Origin: Pseudomonas helleri
Lineage (GTDB): Bacteria; Pseudomonadota; Gammaproteobacteria; Pseudomonadales; Pseudomonadaceae
Assembly (NCBI RefSeq): GCF_001043025.1
Contig: NZ_JYLD01000001.1
Location: 310,001 to 374,000, forward strand
Direction: 5' to 3'
DNA: 64,000 bases
Below, one piece after another: positions 19,562 to 29,627 of the stretch; position 1 is the stretch's first letter, and each line of letters begins with the position of its first letter. The notes under the pieces were generated by a model. The model did not search any database. It saw only the letters and a list, made by a program, of their open reading frames with translations, and had not been told where the DNA came from. Both the position numbers and the translations under genes were made by a program.

Positions 19562-21139
19562 TCAGCGAGCTGCTGCCAGTTCTTGTTGGACGCTGGCGAC
19601 AGTGCGAGGCCAAGGTTTACCAGCCTGCGTCTTCGCTGGCAAGTTCTTGATTGCCGCAGTAGCGGCGGCATGGCTTGGGAAATTACCGTAAGTCACGACG
19701 TACAGCGGCTTGCCGTTCAAGGATTTCTTGAAATAACGGGCTTCGCCACCCAACTCTTTGGCGACATTTTGCGCCGACGCTTCAGAGCTGGTGCCCACGA
19801 TCTGCACGACGTAGTTACTGGCCGGTTGGCTGGCGTACCAGCTACCGCCCGGTGCAGCCTTGGCCACAGTCACCGGCTTCTCTGCGGGTTTGGCGGCAGG
19901 CTTGGGAGCCGGGGCCGGAGCGGGCTTGGCGGCTGGCGCAGGTGCAGGTTTGCTCGCTGCCACCGCTGGAGCCGGTGTTGGACGCGGCGCAGGCGCAGGC
20001 GCCGGGCCAGACGGTACACCCGCAGGTGGCGCGGTGGTGGTGACGGTTGGCGGGTTGGCCACACCGCCGTCGACCGCAGGCGCACCGCCGTCGTCGCCTT
20101 CAGTAATGCCACCGGCTGCTTCCGCCAGCGGGCCACGCATGACCGGTTGCGATTGCCCAACCAGCGGCAACGGCATCGGCTGGGAAGAACCGGCGAAATC
20201 AATCGACGGGTTGGCGCCATTTTTCGGCGTGGCCTGACCCAGCGGCAATTGCCCCTGTTCAGCGTTTGGCGCGGTCGGCGTTTTGCCCCGGCCAGGAATC
20301 AACACAGCTGCGGCAACCGCCACGACCACAACGGCACCAATGGCCAATACGTGCTTCTTCGGCATTTTGAACCCCATACTTGGACGCTTGACCGCTGAAC
20401 GGCTGGCAATCATGGCTTCGATCATTGCATCGCGGGCGACCTGATTGATGATGCCAGGCCAGCCTCCAGAGCTCTCATGTATATCTGAGATCTGCTGAGC
20501 GCTAAAGAGTTCGATTCCGCGCCCTGCACCTTCAAGGCGCTGAGCCAGATACTCGCGGGTTTCTTCTTCGGTGTAGGGCTGCAATTCGATGACGTGGAAG
20601 CGCTCTTCATCACCGCTGAGCTGCTCAAGCCCGGCAATCATCGACGGCTCGCCGAACAGGAACACATGCGGACGGCCTTCAGGCGTACCGGCGGCCAGGC
20701 CCAGCAAGGCTTCCTGAGCTGAGTCGTCGAGCTGCTCGGCATCATCGACCAGCAAGTAGACTTCTTGACCGGTGAGGGCCAATTGCACCACTTGCTTGAG
20801 GATCGCGTCGACTTCAGGCCGGGCCACGTTCAGGGTTTGTGCCACCTGGCGCAAAATACCCGCCGCATCGCCTGCACCGCGCGCCGATACCACCACGCTC
20901 TGTACCGACTGCTTGTTGGTGCTGGCCACCAGTGCCTGGCGCAGCAAGGTCTTGCCGCTGCCTTCAGGGCCGGTCACTACCAGCAGTAACTGGCTGTAAC
21001 GGGCGAGATGGTGCAATTGCCCCAGCACGGGCTTGCGCTGTGCAGGGAAAAACTTGAAACCCGGCACCCGAGGGGCGAACGGGTCATGGTTCAGCTGGAA
21101 GTGACCGAGGAACGCCTCGTCGGCATGCAAACTAGTCAT
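19562..21139 (-). CDS. ExeA/DamX-like AAA ATPase with C-terminal SPOR domain
   Basis: A 525-residue protein. The N-terminal AAA domain has Walker A GPEGSGKT at residues 57-64 and a Walker B LLVDDAEQL near 130-138. A membrane helix follows at about 264-282, then a long Pro/Ala-rich periplasmic linker, and a C-terminal SPOR domain (about 435-520) that binds denuded peptidoglycan in the family. I chose the ATG at 21139 (MTSLHADEAFLGHF), ten bases after aroB. The order aroK-aroB-damX is seen in E. coli, where DamX is a division-ring protein, but E. coli DamX lacks an intact ATPase. A role in septum or envelope function is inferred. Confidence 0.85.
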   Translation of the reverse strand: MTSLHADEAFLGHFQLNHDPFAPRVPGFKFFPAQRKPVLGQLHHLARYSQLLLVVTGPEGSGKTLLRQALVASTNKQSVQSVVVSARGAGDAAGILRQVAQTLNVARPEVDAILKQVVQLALTGQEVYLLVDDAEQLDDSAQEALLGLAAGTPEGRPHVFLFGEPSMIAGLEQLSGDEERFHVIELQPYTEEETREYLAQRLEGAGRGIELFSAQQISDIHESSGGWPGIINQVARDAMIEAMIASRSAVKRPSMGFKMPKKHVLAIGAVVVVAVAAAVLIPGRGKTPTAPNAEQGQLPLGQATPKNGANPSIDFAGSSQPMPLPLVGQSQPVMRGPLAEAAGGITEGDDGGAPAVDGGVANPPTVTTTAPPAGVPSGPAPAPAPRPTPAPAVAASKPAPAPAAKPAPAPAPKPAAKPAEKPVTVAKAAPGGSWYASQPASNYVVQIVGTSSEASAQNVAKELGGEARYFKKSLNGKPLYVVTYGNFPSHAAATAAIKNLPAKTQAGKPWPRTVASVQQELAAAR

Positions 21140-21149
21140 CGGGATCTTA

Positions 21150-22250
21150 TTAACCTTTAAGCTGAGCCAGCGCGCGGTAATCCGCACCCAGCGTGGCTTG
21201 TAGAACCTCTTGTGGATAATCGTCGGTCACTGTCGCTTCACCGATGCGACGCAACAGCACCAGGCGCATACGACCGTCGATCACTTTTTTATCAACTGCC
21301 ATGTGCTGCATGAAATCAGCCGGACTCATTTCAGCAGGCGGCACCACCGGCAAGCCGGCGCGCTCGAACAGGCGAATCCCGCGGTCACGCTCGGCGTCAG
21401 TGATCCAGCCCAGACGTGCGGACATTTCCAGCGCCATAACGGTGCCAGTTGCCACCGCTTCGCCGTGCAACCACACGCCATAGCCCATGTGGGTTTCGAT
21501 CGCGTGGCCAAATGTATGGCCCAGGTTAAGCGTAGCGCGTACACCCGACTCGCGTTCATCAGCGCCCACAACGATGGCCTTGGCCTCGCATGAACGGTAA
21601 ATCGCTGCAGTCAGGGCCTGTTGATCAAGGCCGCGCAGGGCATCCATGTTGTCTTCAAGCCAGGTCAGGAACGGCTCGTCGCAGATCAGCCCGTACTTGA
21701 TGACTTCTGCCAGGCCTGCCGACAACTCGCGCTCAGGCAAGGTGTTGAGGGTTTGGGTATCGATCAGCACCAGGTTGGGCTGGTAGAACGCGCCCACCAT
21801 GTTTTTGCCCAGCGGGTGGTTGATGCCGGTTTTACCGCCGACCGACGAATCGACCTGGGACAGCAAGGTGGTCGGCACCTGAATGAAATCGACGCCGCGC
21901 TGGTAGCACGCCGCCGCAAAACCGGCCATGTCCCCCACTACGCCGCCGCCCAGGGCGACCACGGTGGTGCGACGGTCATGACGGGCGGTCAGCAGGCCAT
22001 CAAAGATCAGTTGCAGGGTTTCCCAGTTTTTGTGCGCTTCGCCATCCGGCAGGATGATCGGCACCACAGAATACTGCGCGAGGCTGCGCGTCAGACGCTC
22101 GAGGTAGAGTGGCGCAACGGTTTCATTGGTCACAATCGCCACTTGGCGGCCAGCGATGTGCGGGGCCAGCAACTCGGGCTGATCCAACAAACCTTCGCCA
22201 ATGTGAATTGGGTAACTACGCTCGCCTAGATCAACCTTCAGTGTCTGCAT
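21150..22250 (-). CDS. aroB: 3-dehydroquinate synthase
   Basis: A 366-residue NAD- and metal-dependent enzyme, second step of the shikimate pathway (DAHP to 3-dehydroquinate). Seen are the NAD-binding [11 protein letters not shown] and [13 protein letters not shown], the [21 protein letters not shown] substrate loop, and the metal ligands Glu in [11 protein letters not shown], His in [12 protein letters not shown] and His in [11 protein letters not shown] chose the ATG at 22250 ([14 protein letters not shown]) rather than a GTG/TTG-type extension, because it matches the family start. It lies between aroK and the DamX-like gene. Confidence 0.97.
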   Translation of the reverse strand: MQTLKVDLGERSYPIHIGEGLLDQPELLAPHIAGRQVAIVTNETVAPLYLERLTRSLAQYSVVPIILPDGEAHKNWETLQLIFDGLLTARHDRRTTVVALGGGVVGDMAGFAAACYQRGVDFIQVPTTLLSQVDSSVGGKTGINHPLGKNMVGAFYQPNLVLIDTQTLNTLPERELSAGLAEVIKYGLICDEPFLTWLEDNMDALRGLDQQALTAAIYRSCEAKAIVVGADERESGVRATLNLGHTFGHAIETHMGYGVWLHGEAVATGTVMALEMSARLGWITDAERDRGIRLFERAGLPVVPPAEMSPADFMQHMAVDKKVIDGRMRLVLLRRIGEATVTDDYPQEVLQATLGADYRALAQLKG

Positions 22251-22343
22251 GAAACCCCGTGCCTTGTTTCGCAATTATCAAGTGATGGCATGCCGCTGCG
22301 CGGTCATGGTCGGCGCCGAGGATAACGCATTTCGTGGCGCACT

Positions 22344-22862
22344 TTAACGGGGAGGCAGCTGCCCCAGCCGCTCGAGAATATCCAGAACCACCATTCGTGG
22401 CGGCCGCTCATCGGTTTCTACCACCAGGTCGGCGATTTCTCGATAAAGCGGGTCACGCATGGCCAGCAAATCGCGCAGGGTTTTCTCGGGGTTGGCGGTG
22501 CGCAGCAAGGGCCGATTGCGATCGCGCGCGGTGCGGGCAACCTGCTGTTCAACCGATGCATGCAAATACACCACGCGCCCGCCCGCCCACAACGCCTTGC
22601 GGTTTTCGGGGCGCATCACGGCACCGCCGCCGGTCGCTAACACCACGCCATCGGCCTCGCACAGCTCGGCGATCATGGCCGACTCGCGATCACGAAAGCC
22701 TGGCTCGCCTTCTTTATCGAAGATCCACGGGATATTGGCACCGGTGCGCACTTCAATTTCCTTATCGGAATCTTTAAATGGCAGGTGCAGCTCTTTGGCC
22801 AGCAAACGTCCGATGGTGCTTTTACCAGCCCCCATGGGCCCAACAAGAATCAAATTTCGCAC
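22344..22862 (-). CDS. aroK: Shikimate kinase
   Basis: A 172-residue kinase that phosphorylates shikimate at O3. Walker [10 protein letters not shown] is at about residues 8-16, with the substrate-binding [11 protein letters not shown] (Asp34-type) and [11 protein letters not shown] segments, and a lid Arg region ARDRNRPLL. The start codon is GTG at 22862 and the length is normal. It begins four bases after the pilQ stop, so it is probably read through from the pilM promoter. pilMNOPQ-aroKB is a common gamma-proteobacterial arrangement. Confidence 0.97.
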   Translation of the reverse strand: MRNLILVGPMGAGKSTIGRLLAKELHLPFKDSDKEIEVRTGANIPWIFDKEGEPGFRDRESAMIAELCEADGVVLATGGGAVMRPENRKALWAGGRVVYLHASVEQQVARTARDRNRPLLRTANPEKTLRDLLAMRDPLYREIADLVVETDERPPRMVVLDILERLGQLPPR

Positions 22863-22866
22863 AGAA

Positions 22867-24228
22867 TCAATGACTCACAGCAATCGCCTGGTTGCTCATA
22901 ATACGCGGAGTAAGGAACACCAGCAGCTCGGATTTTTTTTCCAGCACAACGTCTTTACGGAAAAGTCGGCCAACATACGGCAGATCGCCTAAAAATGGCA
23001 CTTTATCTACCACATTGCTTTGAGTATTTGAGAAAACACCGCCGATTACGATGGTTTCGCCATTTTTGACCAGCACCTTGGCGTTGACCTCGTTCTTTTT
23101 GATCGGCGGCACGTCATTGACCATGTTCATGTAATCCGGCTCGTCCTTGGTCACCACCACGTCCATGATGACGCTGTTGTCCGGCGTGATTTGCGGGGTC
23201 ACCTCCAGCGACAGGGAGGCTTCCTTGAACGACACCGAGGTAGCGCCGCTGGCACTGGACTCTTGGTATGGAATTTCGGTGCCTTTAAGGATTTTGGCGG
23301 TCTCCTTGTCGGACGTGACCACTTTGGGTTGAGAGATGATTTCGCCATTGCCGGTTTTTTCCATGGCGCTCAATTCAAGATCCAGCAAGACGTTATTGCT
23401 GATAAAGGCGATGCCCAAGCCCGAGGTATTGCCCCTGACGCCCATGTCGACAAAGGGCGCACTCATCTCGCCCGCCCCGGCGCCCGTGCCGCCGACACTC
23501 CAGTTGCCACCCGCATTCAAGGTGCCACCCCAGCGCACCCCCAGATGGCGTTCAAAATCCACCCCGGCCTCAACAATACGCGCTTCGATCATGACCTGAC
23601 GAACCGGCACGTCCAGTTGCGCCACGATGCGCCGCAGTTCGGCCAACTGCTCGTCCGATTGCAGCGCGATGATGTTATTGGTGCGCTCATCGACGGTGAT
23701 TGAACCTCGCGGGCCCATGCCGTCCTGGCCGTGGGTAACGGACTGGAACAGCTTGGCGATGTCACTGGCCTTAGCGTAATTGACCTGCACCAATTCGCGT
23801 CGCAACGGCGCCAGCTCAGCCCGGTGGTTGTGCGCCTCCAATTCGTGCCGCTCACGGGCGGCGATTTCTTCAGCAGGGGCTATCAACAGCACATTGCCTT
23901 CGAGGCGCTTGCCAAGGTCTTTGCTGGCCAGCACCAGGTCCAGCGCCTGATCCCACGGCACCTCCTGCAAATTGAGGGTAATGCTGCCTTGCACCGCATC
24001 ACTGACCACCAGATTGAACCGGGTAAATTCGGCCAATAACTGCAACACCGTGCGCACTTCAATGGCCTGAAAATTCAGCGAGACCTTTTCCCCGACATAC
24101 ACCGGGGGCGGTGCCACGACAGGGGGTTTTACTGACAACGGGGGTTGATGCTGGGCGATGGCCAGCGCTGCCTGCGAATTCAGCGCACTCCATAGCGCCA
24201 GTGCACAGACCGGGAAAATCCTTTTCAT
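22867..24228 (-). CDS. pilQ: Type IV pilus secretin PilQ, short form without AMIN domains
   Basis: A 453-residue secretin. A signal peptide of about 23 residues leads into an STN/N0 domain (about 50-120), one N1 domain (about 140-215) and the secretin domain (about 215-450) with [15 protein letters not shown] near the end. PilQ of P. aeruginosa is around 700 residues and begins with AMIN domains that bind peptidoglycan. Those are missing here and the secretin starts almost directly. Position after pilMNOP fixes its role as pilus outer-membrane channel. The frame is intact, so this is a shorter variant rather than a broken gene. Confidence 0.9.
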   Translation of the reverse strand: MKRIFPVCALALWSALNSQAALAIAQHQPPLSVKPPVVAPPPVYVGEKVSLNFQAIEVRTVLQLLAEFTRFNLVVSDAVQGSITLNLQEVPWDQALDLVLASKDLGKRLEGNVLLIAPAEEIAARERHELEAHNHRAELAPLRRELVQVNYAKASDIAKLFQSVTHGQDGMGPRGSITVDERTNNIIALQSDEQLAELRRIVAQLDVPVRQVMIEARIVEAGVDFERHLGVRWGGTLNAGGNWSVGGTGAGAGEMSAPFVDMGVRGNTSGLGIAFISNNVLLDLELSAMEKTGNGEIISQPKVVTSDKETAKILKGTEIPYQESSASGATSVSFKEASLSLEVTPQITPDNSVIMDVVVTKDEPDYMNMVNDVPPIKKNEVNAKVLVKNGETIVIGGVFSNTQSNVVDKVPFLGDLPYVGRLFRKDVVLEKKSELLVFLTPRIMSNQAIAVSH

Positions 24229-24240
24229 GGTGTTTATCCG

Positions 24241-24771
24241 TTAAGACTGCTGCTTTAAAGGGATGCTCAGGGACCTTTCCAGCCAACCGCCCTGACCATC
24301 TGAAATCACTTCAAACACTTCAACATGTGCGCGATTGATCGAGGCAACCTGCCCGTTATTGCGCCCCAGGTAGTCACCAACCCTTAAACGGTGCACCAAC
24401 CCATTAGCGCGCAACAGGGCGTTGTCCCCGTGCTCATTGGAAAACGTGCCGACCATCTCGAAGTGCTCAAGGGCCAGCCCCTCCAGAAAATGCCGGGGGC
24501 GGTCGTTGTCCAGGTCTTCGGCCACCAGCAAGCTGGGCTGCCAACGCCCTGTTCCGCCGTCAAGTTGCGCCTGAAAAGGGCTGCGCAACCCCGCCGCTGC
24601 ATACGCCACCACAGCAGGAGGCTCGACACGCGGTACAGCCGCCATAACGGCGACCGGGCCCGCCGGCACTGCCTTTAAAGAGGCTTGCAGTTGCGCAAGG
24701 TTGTGCGCGTGATCGCAGCCCGTCAGGCCCGCCAGACAGCAGGCACCGAGTAGCCGAAAGCCAACACTCAT
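24241..24771 (-). CDS. pilP: Type IV pilus assembly lipoprotein PilP
   Basis: A 176-residue lipoprotein. The leader ends LTGCD, a lipobox with the acylated Cys at about residue 19. A disordered Ala/Pro/Val-rich linker follows, then a beta-sandwich domain (about 90-170) with LEGLALEHFEMVG and RVGDYLGRNNGQV, which are typical PilP motifs. In the family PilP bridges the PilN/PilO dimer to PilQ. It is twelve bases before pilQ and five after pilO. Confidence 0.92.
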   Translation of the reverse strand: MSVGFRLLGACCLAGLTGCDHAHNLAQLQASLKAVPAGPVAVMAAVPRVEPPAVVAYAAAGLRSPFQAQLDGGTGRWQPSLLVAEDLDNDRPRHFLEGLALEHFEMVGTFSNEHGDNALLRANGLVHRLRVGDYLGRNNGQVASINRAHVEVFEVISDGQGGWLERSLSIPLKQQS

Positions 24772-24776
24772 AGGAT

Positions 24777-25388
24777 CTATCCTTGATCGTAGGTGCGGTA
24801 GGTCTTGGCCAGCAGCGTCATGCGCAACTGGCCGTCGTTTGTCTCATTGAGTGGGGTGAGGGTAAAGTCATGCAGGGTGACAATGCGCGGCAGGCCCGCC
24901 AACTGGCTGACGAAATGCCCCAGGTCGTGGTAGCCGCCAATCAGCACCAGCTTTAACGGCAGTTCGGCGTAGAACGGTTGCAACACCTCGGGCGACCACT
25001 GAATGTGCTCGATCTGCAAACCGCTGGTCTGGCCGAGACGAGACATGTCGTCCAGCAGGCCGGGCACTTGGGCCTGAGCAGGCAGTTGCTTTAAGACGTC
25101 GCTGAACGCCGCTTCCAGCTCATGCATCGACAGCAACTGGGCTTCCAGGCTCGCGACTTGAGCAGCCCTGGCAACAAATTCGCTGTGCAGCGCCGCTTCG
25201 GCATCACGCTGCTGGGCAAGCTGTTTAATCGGCGACCGCAGCATCAGCCCGTAGCCCATCACCAGCACTGCACTCACTAACAACAGTGCAACCAAGGCCT
25301 TGAGCTTTAGCGGACCATTACTGACACGCTCAACGCTCAGGTCTCGCAAATCAAAATGGCTCAAGCGCGCCAGCCACTGAGCAACCAT
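24777..25388 (-). CDS. pilO: Type IV pilus inner-membrane platform protein PilO
   Basis: A 203-residue bitopic protein: basic cytoplasmic end, membrane helix at about 29-49, a coiled coil (about 55-100), and a ferredoxin-like periplasmic domain. The GGYHDLGHFVSQLAGLPRIVTL stretch is a PilO signature. PilO pairs with PilN in the alignment complex. Its ATG overlaps the pilN stop by one base (TGATG). Confidence 0.93.
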   Translation of the reverse strand: MVAQWLARLSHFDLRDLSVERVSNGPLKLKALVALLLVSAVLVMGYGLMLRSPIKQLAQQRDAEAALHSEFVARAAQVASLEAQLLSMHELEAAFSDVLKQLPAQAQVPGLLDDMSRLGQTSGLQIEHIQWSPEVLQPFYAELPLKLVLIGGYHDLGHFVSQLAGLPRIVTLHDFTLTPLNETNDGQLRMTLLAKTYRTYDQG

Positions 25389-25954
25389 CAGAACTGGGCG
25401 CCGGTATGGGCATGCCGCGTTTGGCGCACACTCATTTGGAACAAGCGCTGCGGCCCTTCGCTTGGACTGGAACCTGCCTGCACGTCGATCAGCACCGGCG
25501 CTTCAAGCCAATGCGAGGCGTCCAGATTGCGCATCAGCTCGGCAACGAGGCTGTTGGACTGCGCAACCCCGGTGATCACAAGGGTCTGGTCAGACATTTT
25601 TACGTCGGTGAAAAACACGCCCTTGGGCAAGCTGCGCGCCAACTGCTCCAAAATGATCCCGCTGTCAGACCGGTTGCCCTGTAGCGTTTCGATGGTCTGC
25701 ATGCGCTCAAGCAATTGCTCGCGGCGCACTTTCAACTGGTCGATCTGCTCGGCACGACCATCCAGTTGCACCATCGAGCTTCTGATCAAGTCGTTGCGCG
25801 CCAGCTGCCGTTCAACGGCCCGGTCAATAAAGTGGTCGATCACAAACAACCCGCCTACCGCCACCGCTGACAGCGCGATCAGTACGACTACAAAACGCTT
25901 ACGTCGTTTTTCTCGCAACAGGGTGCGCCACGGCAGTAAGTTGATGCTCGCCAT
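25388..25954 (-). CDS. pilN: Type IV pilus inner-membrane protein PilN
   Basis: A 188-residue bitopic protein. The N-terminus MASINLLPWRTLLREKRRKRF is the conserved PilN segment that docks into PilM. A membrane helix follows at about 22-42 and then a coiled coil and periplasmic domain. It overlaps pilM by one base (TAATG) and pilO by one base. Confidence 0.95.
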   Translation of the reverse strand: MASINLLPWRTLLREKRRKRFVVVLIALSAVAVGGLFVIDHFIDRAVERQLARNDLIRSSMVQLDGRAEQIDQLKVRREQLLERMQTIETLQGNRSDSGIILEQLARSLPKGVFFTDVKMSDQTLVITGVAQSNSLVAELMRNLDASHWLEAPVLIDVQAGSSPSEGPQRLFQMSVRQTRHAHTGAQF

Positions 25955-26925
25955 TAATCAAACCCCCTCAAGGCCAGACCGCAGGCAGTCAACAACATCG
26001 GGGCATCGCAACGCAAGGCTTGAGGTGTAACCAAAGGGCTAATGGTCATTTGCGAAAACGGGTTGGCAACGTGCACGGGCAGCCCGAGGTGGGCCTCAAA
26101 CCAGGCACTCAGGGCGCTGCCGGCGCCGATTGGCCCCGCCAACCAAAGCGATTGCACGGCAGGCGCTACAGCTGATTCGGCGTATTGCTCAAGACCACGC
26201 TTTACCTGCTCCAGCGCGCCCGGATTAAATGCGCCCTCTTCAAGCGTATCGGCGCCAAACAACAGCTCCCGGGCGTAAAGGACCTGCCCTTGGTGCACGA
26301 CACTGAGCAGCGTGGTGTGGCCCGCAACGTCAATGACAGCCACGGTGACCGGCAACTGCGCCTCAGCGACCGTCGGTGTTGCGCCTTCAATCGCCCGCGC
26401 CAGCGCATGGGCCTGAACCGCGACCACCCGCGCCTTGAGCCCGGCCTGGCTCAGCACCGCCTCGTACCACGCCAAGGTGTGCTGGCGGCACGTCACCAGC
26501 AGCACGTGCAGCTGTTCGGGATTGTTCAGTGAAGGCCCCAGCACGTCGAAATCCAGGGCGGCTTCGTCCAGGGCATACGGAATGTATTGCTCGGCCTCTA
26601 GCCGCACATAAAGCTCCAGCTCGTCGTCGCTGAGCCCGGCGTCCACCTCAAGGTGTTTACAGATGACGTGCGTGTCCGGCAGCGCCACCACCGCCTCGCT
26701 CGCCGACACCGAAGCGGCACCCAGCGCCTTGAGCAGCACCTGGGCGACACTTTTCGGCTCGGCGCTGGTCTGATCGTCCATAAGCGTGGCGGGCAGCGGT
26801 TCAACCGCATAGGCCTCCAGCTGGAAGGGGCCGTTTGAACGGCTCAATTCGACAATTTTTATCGTGTGCGAGCCAATGTCGACACCCACATACCGCTGGC
26901 GGGCTTTACAAAAATATCCGGGCAC
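25954..26925 (-). CDS. pilM: Type IV pilus actin-like protein PilM
   Basis: A 323-residue cytoplasmic actin-fold protein with the phosphate-binding VGVDIGSHTIKIVELS near the start and a second motif VIDVAGHTTLLSVV around residue 195. PilM binds nucleotide and the PilN tail on the inner face of the membrane. The start is a GTG at 26925 with GGGA upstream. It is somewhat shorter than the ~354 residues usual in P. aeruginosa. It is the first gene of the pil-aro operon and is divergent from ponA. Confidence 0.94.
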   Translation of the reverse strand: MPGYFCKARQRYVGVDIGSHTIKIVELSRSNGPFQLEAYAVEPLPATLMDDQTSAEPKSVAQVLLKALGAASVSASEAVVALPDTHVICKHLEVDAGLSDDELELYVRLEAEQYIPYALDEAALDFDVLGPSLNNPEQLHVLLVTCRQHTLAWYEAVLSQAGLKARVVAVQAHALARAIEGATPTVAEAQLPVTVAVIDVAGHTTLLSVVHQGQVLYARELLFGADTLEEGAFNPGALEQVKRGLEQYAESAVAPAVQSLWLAGPIGAGSALSAWFEAHLGLPVHVANPFSQMTISPLVTPQALRCDAPMLLTACGLALRGFD

Positions 26926-27031
26926 TGTGATTTTCCCTAATGCATTCCGTGACTTACGGAGGGTAAAAAATGAGATCCGTTCATAACCCGTTCTGACATG
27001 CGGCCCATGACGCTGGCAGCCGAAAAATGCT

Positions 27032-27037
27032 TATAAT
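27032..27037 (+). promoter_or_regulatory. Likely -10 box of ponA
   Basis: A perfect TATAAT lies about 93 bases upstream of the ponA start, in the divergent ponA/pilM gap. A good -35 at 17 bases is not evident. The leader between it and the gene contains a gc-rich gggcg followed by a T-run. Confidence 0.5.
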
Positions 27038-27129
27038 GCCGGGCGTTTTTTTCCGCATCGTCGACCCGGCGCAGCATGCGCACTACCCTGACGTGCAAAC
27101 CCATTTCTTAATCTGGAAATCCAAAAGCC

Positions 27130-29556
27130 TTGATTCGTCTGCTGAAGTTTTTCGGGTGGTCTTTCGTTGCCGTGGTCTGCGGGCTTTTGCTCGTGCTCAG
27201 CGGCGCGTTTCTCTATCTTAGTCCTGGCTTGCCGTCCGTAGAGTCGTTGAGAAGCATCCAGTTGCAGATTCCTTTGCGGGTCTACACCAGCGACGGGAAA
27301 TTGATTGCAGAGTTTGGCGAAATGCGCCGTTCTCCGATCAAGTTCGCCGACATTCCGCCCAATTTCATCAATGCACTGCTCTCGGCAGAAGATGACAACT
27401 TCGCCAATCATTACGGGGTTGATCCGAGCAGCTTGATGCGTGCCGCCAGCCAGCTGGTAAAAAGCGGACACATACAATCGGGTGGCAGCACCATCACGAT
27501 GCAGGTAGCGAAGAACTATTTCCTCACCAGTGAGCGGAGCTTTTCACGCAAAACCAACGAAATCCTGCTGGCCCTGGAAATCGAACGCGAGCTGACCAAG
27601 GACGAGATCCTTGAGCTGTACGTGAACAAGATTTACCTGGGTAACCGCGCTTACGGCATCGAGTCTGCTGCGCAGGTTTACTACGGCAAGTCGATCCGTG
27701 ACCTGAGCCTGGCGCAGATGGCCATGATTGCCGGTCTGCCAAAAGCCCCTTCGCGCTTCAACCCGCTGGCCAACCCGGTGCGCAGTAAAGAACGCCGCGA
27801 CTGGATTTTGGGCCGCATGTACAAGCTGGGCAAAATCGACCAGGCCAGTTATGAAGCCGCGATTGCCGAGCCGGTGAACGCCAGCTACCACGTGCCAACG
27901 CCAGAAGTGAACGCGCCTTACATCGCTGAAATGGCCCGCGCCGAAATGGTCGGCCGTTATGGCAGCGAGGCCTACACCGAAGGTTATCGCGTCACCACGA
28001 CCGTCCCGAGCGACCTGCAAGAGCTGGCCAACAAGTCGGTTGAAGACGGCTTGATGGTCTACGACCAGCGCCACGGCTATCGCGGCCCCGAAGCACGCTT
28101 TGCCGGCAAATCCCCGTCGGCCTGGGCTCAGGAGCTGACCAAGCAGCGCACTATCAGCGGGCTTGAGCCGGCCATCGTGACCCAGGTCGACAAAGACGGC
28201 CTGCAAGTGCTGACCCGTAACGGCGAGGCTCACGTCCCGTGGGACAGCATGAAATGGGCGCGCAAGTTCATTAACACCAACAGCATGGGCCCCATGCCCA
28301 AGCAGCCTTCGGATGTGGCGCAAGTTGGCGATTTGATTCGCCTGCAACCGCAAGCCAACGGCACCTACAAGTTCAGCCAGGTCCCTGACGTGCAAGGCGC
28401 GCTGGTATCCCTTGACCCGGACAACGGCGCCATTCGTGCACTGGTGGGTGGTTTTGCCTTCGAGCAAAGCAACTATAACCGTGCCACCCAGGCCAAACGC
28501 CAACCGGGCTCCAGCTTCAAACCGTTCATTTACAGCGCCGCCCTGGATAACGGCTACACCGCAGCCACCTTGGTAAACGACGCACCGATCGTGTTTGTCG
28601 ATGAGTACCTGGACAAGGTCTGGCGCCCGAAGAACGACACCAACACCTTCCTCGGCCCGATCCCGCTGCGTGAAGCGCTGTACAAGTCGCGCAACCTTGT
28701 GTCGATCCGCACCCTGCAAAGCCTGGGTGTCGACCGCACCATCGACTACATCAGCAAGTTCGGCTTCAACAAGCAGGACCTGCCGCGCAATCTGTCGCTG
28801 GCCTTGGGTACTGCTACCCTGACGCCAATGGAAATCGCTACCGGCTGGAGCACCTTTGCCAACGGCGGTTACAAAATCACGCCGTACCTGATCGACAAGA
28901 TTGAAAGCCGCAACGGCGAAACCCTGTTCGTGGCCAACCCGCCAAGCGTTCCGAAAAACGCCAGCAAAGACGTGCCTGCAGAGGCCGCCGCGCTGACCAT
29001 TGACACCATCAACGCCGCGCCCGGCCTGCCCACCGCAGAAACCCAGGCCGTCGCTGAGCGTATCGTGGACGGGCGCACCACTTACATCCTCACCAGCATG
29101 CTGCAGGACGTGATCAAACGCGGCACTGGCCGCCGCGCCCTGGCGCTGGGCCGTACTGATCTGGCAGGCAAAACCGGTACCACCAACGAGTCCAAAGACG
29201 CATGGTTCTCGGGCTACAACGCCGATTACGTGACCACCGTATGGACCGGTTTCGACCAACCCGTGAGCCTTGGCCGTCGCGAGTACGGCGGCACCGTGGC
29301 CCTGCCGATCTGGATGAGCTACATGGGCGGCGCGCTCAAAGGCAAGCCTGCTCACACCCAGGCCGAACCGGAAGGCATCCTCAGCCTGCGCATCGACCCG
29401 GCCAGCGGCCGCATTGCCTCACCGGGCACACCGGGCGCCTACTTCGAACTGTTTAAAAGCGAAGACACACCGCCGACCAACAGCGAACTGGGCAGCACCC
29501 CGGCACCGGGCAGCCCGCTGCCAGCAGAAGACGGGGCGCCAATAGATCTCTTCTGA
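27130..29556 (+). CDS. ponA: Penicillin-binding protein 1A (bifunctional peptidoglycan synthase)
   Basis: An 808-residue class A PBP. A membrane helix at about residues 10-30 precedes a GT51 glycosyltransferase domain with the catalytic Glu in SAEDDNF (E87). An OB-like domain follows, then the transpeptidase domain with active-site S461 in SSFK, an SRN-type motif in YKSRNLVS, and KTGT at 681-684. It polymerises and cross-links murein at the inner membrane. The start is a TTG at 27130 preceded by GGAAA; the neighbouring residues (RLLKF) match the family N-terminus. It is divergent from pilM, as is usual in Pseudomonas, and ends at a strong terminator. Confidence 0.97.
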   Translation: MIRLLKFFGWSFVAVVCGLLLVLSGAFLYLSPGLPSVESLRSIQLQIPLRVYTSDGKLIAEFGEMRRSPIKFADIPPNFINALLSAEDDNFANHYGVDPSSLMRAASQLVKSGHIQSGGSTITMQVAKNYFLTSERSFSRKTNEILLALEIERELTKDEILELYVNKIYLGNRAYGIESAAQVYYGKSIRDLSLAQMAMIAGLPKAPSRFNPLANPVRSKERRDWILGRMYKLGKIDQASYEAAIAEPVNASYHVPTPEVNAPYIAEMARAEMVGRYGSEAYTEGYRVTTTVPSDLQELANKSVEDGLMVYDQRHGYRGPEARFAGKSPSAWAQELTKQRTISGLEPAIVTQVDKDGLQVLTRNGEAHVPWDSMKWARKFINTNSMGPMPKQPSDVAQVGDLIRLQPQANGTYKFSQVPDVQGALVSLDPDNGAIRALVGGFAFEQSNYNRATQAKRQPGSSFKPFIYSAALDNGYTAATLVNDAPIVFVDEYLDKVWRPKNDTNTFLGPIPLREALYKSRNLVSIRTLQSLGVDRTIDYISKFGFNKQDLPRNLSLALGTATLTPMEIATGWSTFANGGYKITPYLIDKIESRNGETLFVANPPSVPKNASKDVPAEAAALTIDTINAAPGLPTAETQAVAERIVDGRTTYILTSMLQDVIKRGTGRRALALGRTDLAGKTGTTNESKDAWFSGYNADYVTTVWTGFDQPVSLGRREYGGTVALPIWMSYMGGALKGKPAHTQAEPEGILSLRIDPASGRIASPGTPGAYFELFKSEDTPPTNSELGSTPAPGSPLPAEDGAPIDLF

Positions 29557-29569
29557 CGAAGAGAGCGCC

Positions 29570-29627
29570 AAGGGGGTTAGCTGCAAACGGCAAGTTTGAA
29601 GCCGCTTGCAGCTAACCCCCTTTTGTT
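29570..29627. terminator. Strong bidirectional terminator between ponA and lipase-like gene
   Basis: A 17-bp perfect stem, aagggggttagctgcaa and its complement, closes a loop of about 19 bases and is followed by tttgttt on the plus strand. It lies 14 bases after the ponA stop and reaches the stop codon of the convergent gene. Confidence 0.92.

Noticed and set aside
27544..29355. A 603-codon open frame antisense to ponA
   Set aside because: Shadow of ponA. No Shine-Dalgarno and no protein family character.
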